The notes under the pieces are model-generated. The model searched no databases. It was not told where the DNA came from and was given only the letters and a program-made list of their open reading frames with translations. Positions 1 to 11,356 of a stretch of 64,000 nt of DNA are shown here, piece after piece. Each line of letters begins with the position of its first letter. Position 1 is the stretch's first letter. The DNA lies in contig CAZHEV010000015.1 of assembly GCA_964531335.1 (NCBI GenBank), positions 5,897-69,896 on the forward strand, given 5' to 3'. A program made the position numbers and the translations under genes. The DNA is from CAZHEV01 sp964531335 [NCBI: uncultured bacterium] (GTDB lineage Bacteria > Eisenbacteria > RBG-16-71-46 > CAZHEV01).

Positions 1-118
1 GAACGTCGGGAAGCGCGCGGGACACTATCACGCTCATCGAGTAGTCGATGTACGAGTGGCGCATCTCCCGTTCGATATCTACCTGAAGGATCTTGCCGCC
101 CGAATCTGCTGTCTCCAT
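1..118 (-). CDS. gyrA: DNA gyrase subunit A, N-terminal fragment
   Basis: Only the first 39 codons are in the window; the gene continues beyond base 1. The translation starts [10 protein letters not shown] and contains [20 protein letters not shown], the hallmark GyrA/ParC N-terminus that precedes the DNA-cleavage domain. GyrA forms the A2B2 gyrase that introduces negative supercoils. It lies 170 bases downstream of gyrB on the same strand, so it is very probably GyrA rather than ParC. The ATG at 116-118 is preceded by a purine-rich AGGAG-like element. Confidence 0.93.
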   Translation of the reverse strand, partial: METADSGGKILQVDIEREMRHSYIDYSMSVIVSRALPDV

Positions 119-288
119 ATCTCCTCACTTGGATGTCGGCACCTTACCGCCCACCAATGCCACCGGTCCGCCATGCGCTTACCGGCGGCGCGGAACCTCC
201 TGCTGGGATCCCGTCGCCCACCACCTCGCCGCCTTCACAGGCGCACCCGGGCCACCCGGGGCCTGCGCGAGCCCTATGCCGGCGTTCA

Positions 289-2542
<2,254 letters not shown>

Positions 2543-2546
<4 letters not shown>

Positions 2547-3664
2547 GCGACGGGCACCTCCTCGGGCAGCCGCACGGGCATGACAAGGCACATCAGCTCC
2601 TCTCCTTTCTCCTGCTCGGCCGGCCAGACAACAGTGGCTGATATGGGGGTGTTTGCCGCGAATGTCACCTCGTCGGCTTCCATCGTAGCAAGGCTGTCTA
2701 GGAGATAACCGGCGTTGAAGCCTATGTCTATATCCTCGCCGGAGTACTTCGCCGGCACTTCTTCAGTGGCCTCTCCGACGTCGGCGGTCCTGGTCGCAAC
2801 CTCCGCGCTGTCCTTTCTGAGCCCGAGCTTGATCTGCCTGGTGGCTTGGTCCGCAAGCACGGAGACTCTCCTGACGGCTCCCAGCAACTCGAGCCTGCTC
2901 ATGGTGGCCTTCTTCGGATGCTCGGTGGGCAGGACCTGGCGGTAGTCCGGGAAAGGCCCCTCCAAGAGCCTGCAAAACACCGTGGTCCTTCCCATCTCGA
3001 ACACAGCGTAGTTCTTGGCGAAGCCCACCTTGACCTCATCCTCCCCGGCGAGCCGAAGGACCTGGTTGAGCGCCTTGGGCGGCACTATTATGTCCGCCAT
3101 CGATCCTTTCCCAACGTCGTGCTCACGAGTTACGCAAGCAAGACGGTGCCCGTCCGTGGCTACCATCCCGAAGGTGCCCTCGCCGAGCTCGACCAGGACA
3201 CCGTTCAGCATGGGACGGGTCTCATCGTTCGAAACCGCGTAAATGCACTTCTTTATCATCTTCCGCAGTGGATCGGTGCCCAGCTTCACCTGCCTCTCGG
3301 GGGATACTTCGGGCAGCTTGGGGTAGTCGTCCGGGCTCAGCCCCATCAGCCTGAACACGCCCTTTCCGCACTTGAGGAGCGCCTTCTCCTGGGCGATCTC
3401 GACATGCACCTTGTCGGACGGAAGCTCCCGTACGATGTCCGCGAGCCGCCTCGCCGGAAGGCAGGCCTTGCCCTCCCCCGCGATTTCACACTCCACGCCG
3501 GTCTTGACCGAGATGTCGAGATCGGTGGCCGTAACGCTCAGCCGTCCGCCTGACGCCTCGACGAGCAGCGCGGACAGGACCGGCAATGTGCTCTTGCTCG
3601 GGACCGTGCCGATAACCGTCTGAATGACCTCGGCGAACTCGCTCTGAGTGATAGAGAACTTCAT
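2543..3664 (-). CDS. dnaN: DNA polymerase III beta sliding clamp
   Basis: DnaN is the ring-shaped processivity clamp. At 373 residues it has the usual length for three clamp domains; it opens MKFSITQSEFAEVIQTV and contains the typical NDETRPMLNGVLVEL and ATDGHRLACV segments. It ends in MPVRL, the C-terminal site family members use for partner contacts. The ATG at 3664 is preferred over the in-frame ATG at 3673 because GGGAGG directly abuts the upstream ATG but stands 9 bases ahead of the downstream one. It is the first gene of the leftward dnaN-dciA-gyrB-gyrA unit and is separated from dnaA by an AT-rich gap. Confidence 0.96.
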
Positions 3665-4028
3665 ACCCTGCATCCTCCCGAATGACCGGTTGGAAAGGCT
3701 CGACGTACGTGACAGCCGGCCCGCTTGCGATTGCCAAGTGAGAAAATAGGCGCTGCGTCGATAGAAAGCCTTGCTATTAAATTGTATTTTACATTGGTGC
3801 TTTCAGCAACACAAAAGTACCCTTGCAGGGGTATATATGTATACTTGTAACTATATGAATTAGATAGAGTTAGAAAGTGCTGTGGAAACGGTGCACAAGC
3901 CTCCGACGATTGTGCAAATCGGTGTGCCGGAATGAAATGAAGAAAGCGCCTTCGGGGCGCTTTCGTGGGTAAGTTGTGAGTGTTCTGTGGGAATGATGTT
4001 GGGGCGGAGGACGTGCCCTTGAGCCATC
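3665..4028. other. dnaA-dnaN intergenic region with AT-rich tract
   Basis: This 364-base gap has no convincing gene. Bases about 3776-3880 are strikingly AT-rich for this genome (stretches such as TATTAAATTGTATTTTACAT and TATATATGTATAC). The gap also holds a terminator hairpin for dnaA near 3942-3964. A dnaA-dnaN spacer with an AT-rich tract is a common origin position, but I found no 9-mer closer than about one or two mismatches to the consensus DnaA box here (for example TGTGGAAAC near 3883). It may hold the dnaN promoter, an unwinding element, or both. Confidence 0.5.
3942..3964 (-). terminator. hairpin downstream of dnaA
   Basis: A perfect 9-bp stem (GAAAGCGCC with GGCGCTTTC) closes a 5-base TTCGG loop about 65 bases after the dnaA stop. 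In the dnaA reading direction it is followed by TTCATTTCATT, a modest T-rich tail. It is a plausible rho-independent terminator separating dnaA from dnaN. Confidence 0.6.
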
Positions 4029-5483
4029 TCAATTGATCAACATTCTGTCCCCACTCGCCGGAAGCCGGCAGGCGAGGTCGGCGACGATCTTCCTGAGCCT
4101 TGTGTCGGTCTTGAGCTGAGACTCTATCTTCGAGCAAGCATGGAGTACGGTCGTGTGGTCGCGGCCCCCGAAACGCTCTCCTATCTCCGCGAGGGGGGTG
4201 TCCAAATGCGATCGGCATAGGTACATGGCCACCTGCCGTGGAAACGCTATGGCGTTGGTTCTCTTCCTTCCGCATAGATCCTGAGGCCTGAGACTGAAAT
4301 GTCTGGCGACGAGCTGCTGGACGTCGAGGACCGTGGCCGCCTTGACGCGTGGCCTGAGTATGTCACCGAGGACCTCGGTTACAATGTCGGGGGTCAGGGG
4401 CCGGCGGGTGAGCTGGGCATGCGCGCGTACTCTTACGAGGGATCCCTCCAGTTCCCGGACGTTCCCGCTCGCCATCTGAGCGATCGCGAGGGCGACGTCG
4501 CCGCAAAGATTGAATCCCTGCCTCGCGGCCTTCTGATTAAGGATGGCGACCCGCGTCTCGAGGTCCGGCTTCTGAATATCGGCCACCAGTCCCCACGTGA
4601 AGCGCGAGATAAGTCTTTCTTCGAGACGGGCGATCTCCTTCGGGGGCCGATCACTTGTAAGGACGATCTGCCGCCCCGACTCATGAAGCGAATTGAACGT
4701 GTGGAAGAACTCCTCCTGGGTGCTCTCCTTTCCTCCGAGGAAATGAACATCGTCTATCAAGAGCAAGCGGGCGCGTCTGTATCTGTTCCTAAAAGCAAGC
4801 GCCGTGCCCTGCTGTATCGAGGCGATCATCTCGTTCATGAATCTCTCAGCCGACACGTAGCAAACTTCGTTTGACGCGCCGGCAGACGCGGCGTGTCCGA
4901 TCGCGTGAAGCATGTGCGTCTTGCCCAGCCCCGAGCTTCCGTACAAGAACAACGGGTTGTAGGTGGCTCCGGGTCTTTCAGCGACAGCCATGCACGCGGC
5001 CGCCGCGAGCCTGTTGCTGTCACTCACAACCAAAGAATTAAAAGTATTGGAGGGGTTGAGGCAGGATGCAGCAGTGTGCGTCCGCTCGATCGGCGTGTAA
5101 CTTTGAGCGGCGACGTCGGGGCCGTGGCTTTCAATTGCCGTGCCGTCGCCGTTGACTTCGCCGTCGCCTGCGCTGCCTGAGTTGACGGTTCGTGAATCTC
5201 CGTTGCCGTTCTGCCGCGCTCGCTCATCCGCGTGGATCTCGACCTTCACCGGCCTACCCAAAGCATCGGAGGCGGCTTCATTGAGGAGACGGATGTAATG
5301 CTCGCTCAACCAGTCGACGAAGAAATGATTGGGCACGCCCAACTTCAAGACACCGGCGTCGAGTCCTTGGATCCGCGCAGGACATATCCAGGTGCGGCAA
5401 GCTCGGGGCCCTATTCTTCGCTCGACGGAGGAAACAATACTCTCCCAGAGACCGCTGGGGGCGGAAGTCTCTACGTGGGTCAT
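4029..5483 (-). CDS. dnaA: chromosomal replication initiator DnaA
   Basis: DnaA is the AAA+ initiator that binds 9-mer boxes and opens the origin. The protein is 484 residues. Domain I starts at residue 10 (GLWESIVSSVERRIG) and is followed by a long low-complexity linker (about 88-140). The AAA+ core has Walker A GSSGLGKTH (182-190) and Walker B LLIDDVHFLG (241-250). The C-terminal DNA-binding helix-turn-helix carries the signature GGRDHTTVLHACSKIE (439-454). The ATG follows GGGAAACGCCA. It is not directly co-transcribed with dnaN: a 364-base spacer with a hairpin lies between them. It diverges from the rpmH operon. Confidence 0.97.
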   Translation of the reverse strand: MTHVETSAPSGLWESIVSSVERRIGPRACRTWICPARIQGLDAGVLKLGVPNHFFVDWLSEHYIRLLNEAASDALGRPVKVEIHADERARQNGNGDSRTVNSGSAGDGEVNGDGTAIESHGPDVAAQSYTPIERTHTAASCLNPSNTFNSLVVSDSNRLAAAACMAVAERPGATYNPLFLYGSSGLGKTHMLHAIGHAASAGASNEVCYVSAERFMNEMIASIQQGTALAFRNRYRRARLLLIDDVHFLGGKESTQEEFFHTFNSLHESGRQIVLTSDRPPKEIARLEERLISRFTWGLVADIQKPDLETRVAILNQKAARQGFNLCGDVALAIAQMASGNVRELEGSLVRVRAHAQLTRRPLTPDIVTEVLGDILRPRVKAATVLDVQQLVARHFSLRPQDLCGRKRTNAIAFPRQVAMYLCRSHLDTPLAEIGERFGGRDHTTVLHACSKIESQLKTDTRLRKIVADLACRLPASGDRMLIN

Positions 5484-6588
5484 TGGCGTTTCCCGTTTGA
5501 AGGCTATTTATCCCGCCGAGGGTTCAAACTGGAGATAGTTCTTCCACCCTATTGACTCGCGAACCCTCGTAACACTTTTGAAAAGCAGAGACACTTCAGA
5601 TGCCGGACGCGCTATTTGCCCCATGAGACGGGGCTCGACATCTGCCATGTTGCGCAGACACAACGCATGTGTAGGTGGCTCGCAAACGATCCTCATTGCC
5701 GTGTCGCGAGTACGAAACTTATCACCCGGCGGAACGCAAATCAAGAACTTCCTCGTGAAGTCCTTAAGCTATATTGCAAGGCGGTTCTATTCAGTCGATT
5801 GTGAGTGAGTCGAAGCGAGGGAAAAATCCGTGCCCGGCTCAACCGCGGCCACGAACGAAATTTCGGGAAAAACGTCTGCGCAGAAATCGCGTCCTGATCG
5901 GGAGTTGCGAACAAGCTCTGCATGCGTTTCTGCGACCATGGGCGCGTCGCGCTTAACTAATAAGAGCGAACCGTAACGGGGGACCGAGAAATAGAGCACG
6001 ACCGGCGTCGGGCCTGGGTGATGAAAGTCCGCTCGGAAGGCTCGGGCGGGCTTGTGCGCGACAAGCCGAGCTCGGGGTTCACACTCTTTCGTTTCTCGAC
6101 GACGGTCTGGAGAAGTGGTCGGTGCGACCACGGCCGCGCTCGCGCAGCCAGTGTGGTTGATAAAACTTTCCGGCGCGCGGAAGGTCGGCTAGGTCTCGGC
6201 GGTCTCTGCCGGGCCTGCGCCGCCTCGACCTCCGAGCCCTCGGCGGCCGGAGTTGCTGCATGGTTCGGCAGGTCGAGATCCGGGCCCCTGCCCCGGTGCC
6301 CTTGTGGAAGGCCTTCCCCCAAGATCCGCCGCCTTTGTGCCGCGCCGCGCGCTGGCGTCGCAACCCCCCTTCCGCACAGGGGCCCGTCGCCGCCCCGGCC
6401 CAGCCGTGCCCGGCTGTCCGGAGCCCCGGGGGGATGGCCCGGCCCTCCGCAGGCCACATAGGTCTTGACCGGGCTGGACGTGGACAGGTAGACTGTTTGG
6501 ATTGGAGGCGGATCACGCATTGGCTACATATGGACAGTCACTTGTAGCCCGACTTTTGCGCAGCTCTTGCTTGAAGGAGCGATGAGCC
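5484..6588. other. long non-coding divergent spacer between dnaA and rpmH
   Basis: This is an 1105-base gap at the point where transcription diverges (dnaA leftward, rpmH rightward), a classic origin-type location. Open frames here have no recognisable protein signature and look random. Bases 5580-5820 are moderately AT-rich and 6000-6460 are very GC-rich with hairpins, for example GTGGTCG-GTG-CGACCAC at 6115-6131. I found no good DnaA box. An rpmH promoter lies near 6465-6494, and the dnaA promoter must also be here but is not obvious. Confidence 0.5.
6465..6494 (+). promoter_or_regulatory. sigma70-type promoter for the rpmH operon
   Basis: A -35 TTGACC (6465-6470) and a -10 TAGACT (6489-6494) are separated by 18 bases and lie about 95 bases upstream of the rpmH start codon. 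Confidence 0.5.
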
Positions 6589-6723
6589 TTGAAGAGAACA
6601 TATCAACCTCATAACAAGAGAAGGAAACGCACCCACGGCTTCCGTAAGAGGATGAGCACCCCCGAGGGACGGGCCGTGCTCAGGAGGCGTCGCGTGAAGG
6701 GAAGAAAGAGACTGTGTGTCTGA
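6589..6723 (+). CDS. rpmH: 50S ribosomal protein L34
   Basis: This 44-residue basic protein reads (start)[20 protein letters not shown], then [19 protein letters not shown], a full L34 sequence. L34 is a small rRNA-binding component of the large ribosomal subunit. It starts at TTG 6589, with GAAGGAG centred about 10 bases upstream. An ATG at 6582 in another frame gives only a 10-codon peptide and is not used. It is the first gene of the conserved rpmH-rnpA-yidD-yidC-khpB order, and its end overlaps rnpA by 8 bases. Confidence 0.96.
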   Translation: MKRTYQPHNKRRKRTHGFRKRMSTPEGRAVLRRRRVKGRKRLCV

Positions 6724-7108
6724 GGACCGCGTCTTGGTCGATCGTGCTTCGGAGAAGCTTCCAGCCCGCTTCTTGTTGAGGAGTCGGCGGGAATTCGAAG
6801 AAGTCTACCGGAATGGCACTCCTTACCGCGGCCGTTACATCGTCCTCATAGCGCTGGCCGGCGCAGGCATTTCCCAGCGAAAAGCGGGTTTTGTAGCAAG
6901 CAAGAAGGTAGGAGGCTCCGTCGAGCGCAACAGGGTGAAGCGCTTGATGAGAGAGGCGTTTCGCAAATCCCAGAAGCACATGACCTCCGACCCGGTCCAC
7001 CTTGTCTTCATCGCGAGGGCGGCGGGCGTCGACGCGGCGAGCGAGGAGGTCAGAAAGGAGACCATGCGCCTGTTGGGACGAGCCTCCCTGCTGAGGCGCG
7101 AGGGCTAG
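6716..7108 (+). CDS. rnpA: ribonuclease P protein component
   Basis: RnpA is the protein cofactor of RNase P, which matures tRNA 5-prime ends. The 130-residue product has [20 protein letters not shown] at the front and the diagnostic RNR motif [21 protein letters not shown] split across residues about 62-82. The GTG start overlaps the end of rpmH, as is usual for this operon. A roughly 12-residue N-terminal extension ([12 protein letters not shown]) precedes the conserved region. The RNase P RNA itself was not found in the window. Confidence 0.95.
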   Translation: MSEDRVLVDRASEKLPARFLLRSRREFEEVYRNGTPYRGRYIVLIALAGAGISQRKAGFVASKKVGGSVERNRVKRLMREAFRKSQKHMTSDPVHLVFIARAAGVDAASEEVRKETMRLLGRASLLRREG

Positions 7109-7174
7109 GGCCAGGGCGATCGCCGCTTGGCCTCCGGCGCGCCGGCCGGGTTCGATCCACCGGAGTTCGTGAAC

Positions 7175-7408
7175 TTGAAGGCATTGATTCTATTCCTGCT
7201 GACTTTGTATAGATGGGTTCTGTCCCCCTTGCTCCCGAGGACCTGCAGGTTCTATCCATCCTGTTCGGCCTATGCACACGAGGCTGTGAGCAGGCACGGC
7301 GCCCTTCGCGGCATCTGGCTCGCCGCGCGCCGTCTGCTGCGCTGCCATCCTTATAGCCCGGGGGGCTATGACCCTGTCCCAGAAACGCCGACTGCCGCGG
7401 GGCATTAG
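7175..7408 (+). CDS. yidD: YidD membrane protein insertion efficiency factor
   Basis: This small protein of about 77 residues has the YidD signature: an amphipathic hydrophobic N-terminus ([20 protein letters not shown]), then [20 protein letters not shown] and [15 protein letters not shown]. YidD helps YidC/Sec insert membrane proteins. I choose the TTG at 7175 because GGAG at 7162-7165 stands 9 bases ahead; the GTG at 7169 is too close to it. It lies between rnpA and yidC, as in most bacteria. Confidence 0.9.
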   Translation: MKALILFLLTLYRWVLSPLLPRTCRFYPSCSAYAHEAVSRHGALRGIWLAARRLLRCHPYSPGGYDPVPETPTAAGH

Positions 7409-7441
7409 AGACACGCGGAGTTCAGGAGCGCATAGAAAGCC

Positions 7442-9235
7442 ATGGGCGATTACAAAAGAATGCTCCTGGCGGTCATTATCGCCTCGGTGTTCATATTCAT
7501 CTGGACTACCTTCTTCTCCGAGCCTCCCCGGAGGCGGGGTACCGGCCCGACCGGCGTACCGGACAGCGTCGAGGTCGCCGACATCGAGGACGACACGACC
7601 GACTTCGGCGGCCGCCCGGCGGGTGAGCCGGGTAGGCGCGGCGAGCCCTCCCACCTGTCCACGCGCGAGACGGCCCAGCCGCCCACTCAGGAACGACCTT
7701 CGGACGAGGCGCTTCGCGGCATCTGGCTCGAGCAACCGGGGTGGGAGCGGATGGTCGCCGAGACCGGGCTGTGCAAGGGTGAGCTCGTCTCTCTCGGAGG
7801 CGGTCTCTCATCATGGAAGCTCAAGGAGTTCCTCGACCAGGAGAAAGCGCCCGTCGACCTGGTGGTCCTAAGGCCCGGCGCCACGTCCGAGCTCGGGCTG
7901 GACCTGGTCTCGGGAGGCGCCTTCCTGAGCCTCGACGACGCCCCCTTTAGTCGCAGGGAGCTCCCCTCCGACGATCCCGACGTCGAGAAGATGGTCGCTC
8001 TTACCGCGACGGACAGCGCGGGATCATCCGTCACCAGGATCTACACTTTCTACCGGAACAGCTACTTCTTCGACGTGGACGTGACGGCCGAGGGCTTCGG
8101 CCGCGGCGAGCGGCTCTCGTGCGCCCTGTCCTGGAGCTATGGGCTTCCGATCACCGAGGCCAACGAGAAGTCGGACATAGACAACTTCGCCGCTATGAGT
8201 CTCCTGGGAGAAGAGTTCCACAAGGACAAGAGGGGCGACTTCAAGGACGAGCCCGTCAAGGAGCTGGAGGGCAACGTCAGGTGGACCGGCCTCCGAAACA
8301 AGTACTTCGTGGTCGCCCTGATACCTCCGACCGAGCAACCCGGCACCGCCGTGCGGACATGGGGCGATCCCACGCGCAATCTTGTGGCAACGCAGCTCTT
8401 TGTGCCCATGAAGATTGCAGATGATGGAGAGGCCGCGGCCTCCTTCAGGGTCTATGCGGGCCCGATGGACTATGACAAGCTGGTGGCCCTGGGCGTGGGC
8501 CTGGAGAAGGACGTCTACCAGCGGTTCCGCTTCATGGCGCCGCTCAATCATCTGGTCTTCGCGCTGATGCAGTGGGTCCATGGGCTGGTGCCCAACTACG
8601 GCGTCGTGATCATCCTGGTCTCGGTGCTCATCAAGTTGATCTTCTATCCCCTCACCCGCAGCAGCCTGAGATCGATGCAGGCGATGAAGAAAGTCCAGCC
8701 CGAGCTCGAGGCGCTGAAGAAGAAGTACAAGGGCGACCCGAAGAAGATGAACCAGGCCCAGATGGAGCTCTTCCGCAAGCACAAGGTCAATCCCCTGGGC
8801 GGCTGTCTGCCTATCCTGGTTCAGATGCCCATCTTCTTCGCGCTGTACAACGTGCTGGTCGAGTCCGTCCAGCTCAGGCAGGCGGACTTCGTCGCCTGGA
8901 TAGACGACCTGTCGGCGCCGGACACGCTGTTCCACTTTGGCGACTTTCCGGTGCACTTATTGCCGCTCGTCATGGCGGCCACTCAGCTTGTGCAGCCGAC
9001 GATGGGCCCGTCCACAGACCCCAAGCAGAAAATGATGAAGTACTTAATGCCCATCTTCCTGCTGGTGATCTTCTACGGGCTGCCTTCGGGGCTCGTGCTC
9101 TACTGGACCGTCAACAACGTGCTGACAGCTCTGCAGCAGTACTTGATGAACCGCTCCGAGAAGACGGACGAGGGCTCCGTCACGGTCGCGCCCTCCAGGC
9201 CGACGAAACGCAAGGGGAGGGCGAGCAACAAGTAG
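7442..9235 (+). CDS. yidC: membrane protein insertase YidC
   Basis: YidC (Oxa1/Alb3 family) inserts and folds inner-membrane proteins with or without SecYEG. The 597-residue length and layout fit the Gram-negative form. There is an N-terminal membrane helix (LLAVIIASVFIFIWTTFF, about residues 8-25), a large periplasmic beta-rich domain (about 90-350), and a conserved C-terminal core of about five helices. That core has the cytoplasmic hairpin MKKVQPELEALKKKYKGDPK and PLGGCLPILVQMPIFFALYN. The presence of the periplasmic domain indicates a diderm host. A basic tail ends the protein. Confidence 0.96.
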   Translation: MGDYKRMLLAVIIASVFIFIWTTFFSEPPRRRGTGPTGVPDSVEVADIEDDTTDFGGRPAGEPGRRGEPSHLSTRETAQPPTQERPSDEALRGIWLEQPGWERMVAETGLCKGELVSLGGGLSSWKLKEFLDQEKAPVDLVVLRPGATSELGLDLVSGGAFLSLDDAPFSRRELPSDDPDVEKMVALTATDSAGSSVTRIYTFYRNSYFFDVDVTAEGFGRGERLSCALSWSYGLPITEANEKSDIDNFAAMSLLGEEFHKDKRGDFKDEPVKELEGNVRWTGLRNKYFVVALIPPTEQPGTAVRTWGDPTRNLVATQLFVPMKIADDGEAAASFRVYAGPMDYDKLVALGVGLEKDVYQRFRFMAPLNHLVFALMQWVHGLVPNYGVVIILVSVLIKLIFYPLTRSSLRSMQAMKKVQPELEALKKKYKGDPKKMNQAQMELFRKHKVNPLGGCLPILVQMPIFFALYNVLVESVQLRQADFVAWIDDLSAPDTLFHFGDFPVHLLPLVMAATQLVQPTMGPSTDPKQKMMKYLMPIFLLVIFYGLPSGLVLYWTVNNVLTALQQYLMNRSEKTDEGSVTVAPSRPTKRKGRASNK

Positions 9236-9263
9236 GAGTCACATCTAAGGAAAGGGATCGCAT

Positions 9264-9947
9264 ATGGATACGGACAATCAGGAAAGGCAGCAGATCGAGA
9301 TGGAAGGCAAGACCGTGGACGATGCGGTCGAGGAGGCGCTGGCAACGCTCAATGTGGGCAAAGACCTGGTCGACATCGAGGTCCTCGACCCGGGCAGCAA
9401 GGGCTTCTTGAACGTCATAGGCGGCAAGAACGCAAGGGTCAGAGTGTCGATGCGCGGCGGGGTCTGGCTGGAGAGGTCCAGGGAGATCGTCCAGGATCTC
9501 ATGGAACGGATGGGCATCAAGGCACAGATCGACGTCGAAGAGGTGCACGACGTCATAGAGGTGAAGATCGACAGCGCGGAGAGCGACGGCCTGCTGATAG
9601 GGCGCCGGGGGGAGACGCTCTCGGCGATACAACATCTAGTCACTCGCATGGTCAACAAGGACAGCCCCCAGCGCGTCCAGGTGGTCGTTGACGTCGGGGG
9701 GTACAAGAGAAGAAGAGAGGCCCAACTGGAGAACCTGGCCAGGTCGCTGGCCTCGAAGGTAGAGTCAACAGGCCAGCAGGTCCTCACCGAGCCGCTCAAC
9801 GCGGCCGAGAGAAGAGTGATCCATATCACCTTGACCGAGAACCCCTCCGTGCGCACGGAGACCATCGGCGACGGTCTCATGAAGAAGGTGGCCGTAATTC
9901 GCGTGAGGAACGGCGGCAGTGCCTCCCCGCCATCCGCAACCCGCTGA
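9264..9947 (+). CDS. khpB: Jag/KhpB family RNA-binding protein
   Basis: The 227-residue protein has three domains: an N-terminal Jag_N module (KTVDDAVEEALATLNVGKDL), a KH domain around residues 85-155 (LIGRRGETLSAIQHLVTRMV), and an R3H domain at the end (LNAAERRVIHITLTENPSVRT). KhpB proteins bind RNA and are encoded next to yidC in many phyla. The ATG at 9264 follows AAGGAAAGGG. The C-terminus overlaps the mnmE start by 29 bases, so translation is probably coupled. Confidence 0.93.
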   Translation: MDTDNQERQQIEMEGKTVDDAVEEALATLNVGKDLVDIEVLDPGSKGFLNVIGGKNARVRVSMRGGVWLERSREIVQDLMERMGIKAQIDVEEVHDVIEVKIDSAESDGLLIGRRGETLSAIQHLVTRMVNKDSPQRVQVVVDVGGYKRRREAQLENLARSLASKVESTGQQVLTEPLNAAERRVIHITLTENPSVRTETIGDGLMKKVAVIRVRNGGSASPPSATR

Positions 9948-11349
9948 GGATACGATAGCTGCGATAAGCACGCCTCCCGGGAAAGGCGCGATCGCCCTGG
10001 TGAGGTTGAGCGGTCCCGATGCGATTGCCATCGCGGACCGGGTGTTCGAAGGGGGCGTGCGCCTTGCCGGGGCACCGCCCCGGACCGTCCAGCTCGGGCG
10101 GGTGGTTGCGCGCTCGGGCCGCTGGATAGACGAGGTCCTCGCCACGGTATTCATCTCCCCGCACAGTTACACAGGCGAGGACATGGTCGAGCTGAGCTGC
10201 CACGGAGGCCCCCTGCCGGCGGCGCTCGTTCTGGAGGCCCTTATCGAGTCCGGCGCAAGGCCGGCCGGCCCCGGCGAGTTCACCAAGAGAGCTTTCCTTT
10301 CAGGCAAAATGGATCTGAGCCAGGCGGAGGCCGTCGCCCAGATAGTCTCGGCCAAGAGCCGTGCCGGGCTGAGGGCCGCGCTCGCCCAGTCTGAGGGCGC
10401 TCTGTCCAGGAAGATCAGGTCCTTCAGGGAGGCGCTGGTCGCGGCGCTGGCCGAGCTGGAGGCTCGACTCGACTTCTCAGAAGATGTGGAGGAGGATGTC
10501 GATCCGGCGGCGATCGCCGAGGTGGTCTCAGAGACCTCGGCGGGCTTAGAGGAGCTTCTCCGGTCGAGGGAGCTGGGACGGCTCGCAAGCGAGGGCGCGC
10601 GGGTGGTCATAGCGGGCAGGCCAAACGTGGGTAAGTCAAGACTTCTAAACGCCTTGGTGGGAAAGGAGCGCGCAATAGTCACCCCTGTCCCCGGCACGAC
10701 CAGGGACACGATCGAAGAGTGGGTGGAGCTCGACGGAGTGCTGCTGACCCTGGCGGACACCGCGGGCCTTCGACCTGCCGCCGATCTGGTAGAGGCAGAG
10801 GGGGTGAGAAGGACAAGAGAGCTGCTGCGAGACTGCCAACTGGTGCTTATGGTGGTGGAGCTCACTTCGCCGCCCGAGTCCGCGCAGGACCCGGCTCTCA
10901 TCCGCGAGACAGCCGCCGAGGCGCCCGTAATCCCGGTGGTCAACAAGTGCGACCTTGAAGGAGACAGGTCCGGTTGGTCGGCTGCCCTGGAGCGGCTCGC
11001 GCCGGCCGTGGCGGGCACTGTGCTCCCTGCCGCGTACACCTCGGCGCTGACCGGCGAGGGGGTGCCCGAGCTCAAAGCGAGGATCGTGGAGAGCTTGGTC
11101 GGCGGTCAAGGCGCCGGCGCGATCGACTCGGGCGAGGTGCTTCTGGCCAACGCAAGGCACGCCGCCTCGCTGACAAAAGCGAGGGATGCGCTGGGGCGGC
11201 TCTCGGCAGCTCTGGCGCAGGGGCTCTCGGAGGAGCTTTTGGCCTTCGAGATGGGACAGGCGCTCGGCGCGCTCGGCGAGGTAACGGGGGAATCGATCGC
11301 CGAGGATGTGCTCGAAAACATCTTCTCCCGGTTCTGCATAGGGAAGTGA
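9919..11349 (+). CDS. mnmE: tRNA modification GTPase MnmE
   Basis: With MnmG, MnmE makes the 5-carboxymethylaminomethyl (or related) modification of wobble uridine-34. The 476-residue protein has the N-terminal folate-binding domain ([20 protein letters not shown]), a helical domain, and an inserted G domain with P-loop GRPNVGKS (233-240), TTRDT, DTAG and NKCD. It ends in the obligatory FSRFCIGK motif with the catalytic cysteine. The GTG start overlaps khpB by 29 bases. mnmG follows 7 bases after the stop. Confidence 0.96.
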   Translation: MPPRHPQPAEDTIAAISTPPGKGAIALVRLSGPDAIAIADRVFEGGVRLAGAPPRTVQLGRVVARSGRWIDEVLATVFISPHSYTGEDMVELSCHGGPLPAALVLEALIESGARPAGPGEFTKRAFLSGKMDLSQAEAVAQIVSAKSRAGLRAALAQSEGALSRKIRSFREALVAALAELEARLDFSEDVEEDVDPAAIAEVVSETSAGLEELLRSRELGRLASEGARVVIAGRPNVGKSRLLNALVGKERAIVTPVPGTTRDTIEEWVELDGVLLTLADTAGLRPAADLVEAEGVRRTRELLRDCQLVLMVVELTSPPESAQDPALIRETAAEAPVIPVVNKCDLEGDRSGWSAALERLAPAVAGTVLPAAYTSALTGEGVPELKARIVESLVGGQGAGAIDSGEVLLANARHAASLTKARDALGRLSAALAQGLSEELLAFEMGQALGALGEVTGESIAEDVLENIFSRFCIGK

Positions 11350-11356
11350 CCTTCCG

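Noticed and set aside
5715-5735. CTTATCACC as a DnaA box near dnaA
   Set aside because: Three mismatches to TTATCCACA.
6018-6035. TGATGAAAGTCC resembles the start of RNase P RNA
   Set aside because: No matching conserved 3-prime elements were found downstream, so the similarity is too short to support an RNA gene.
5787-6547. Several overlapping frames on both strands between dnaA and rpmH
   Set aside because: No motif, no Shine-Dalgarno site and repetitive Arg/Pro/Ala composition typical of random GC-rich sequence.
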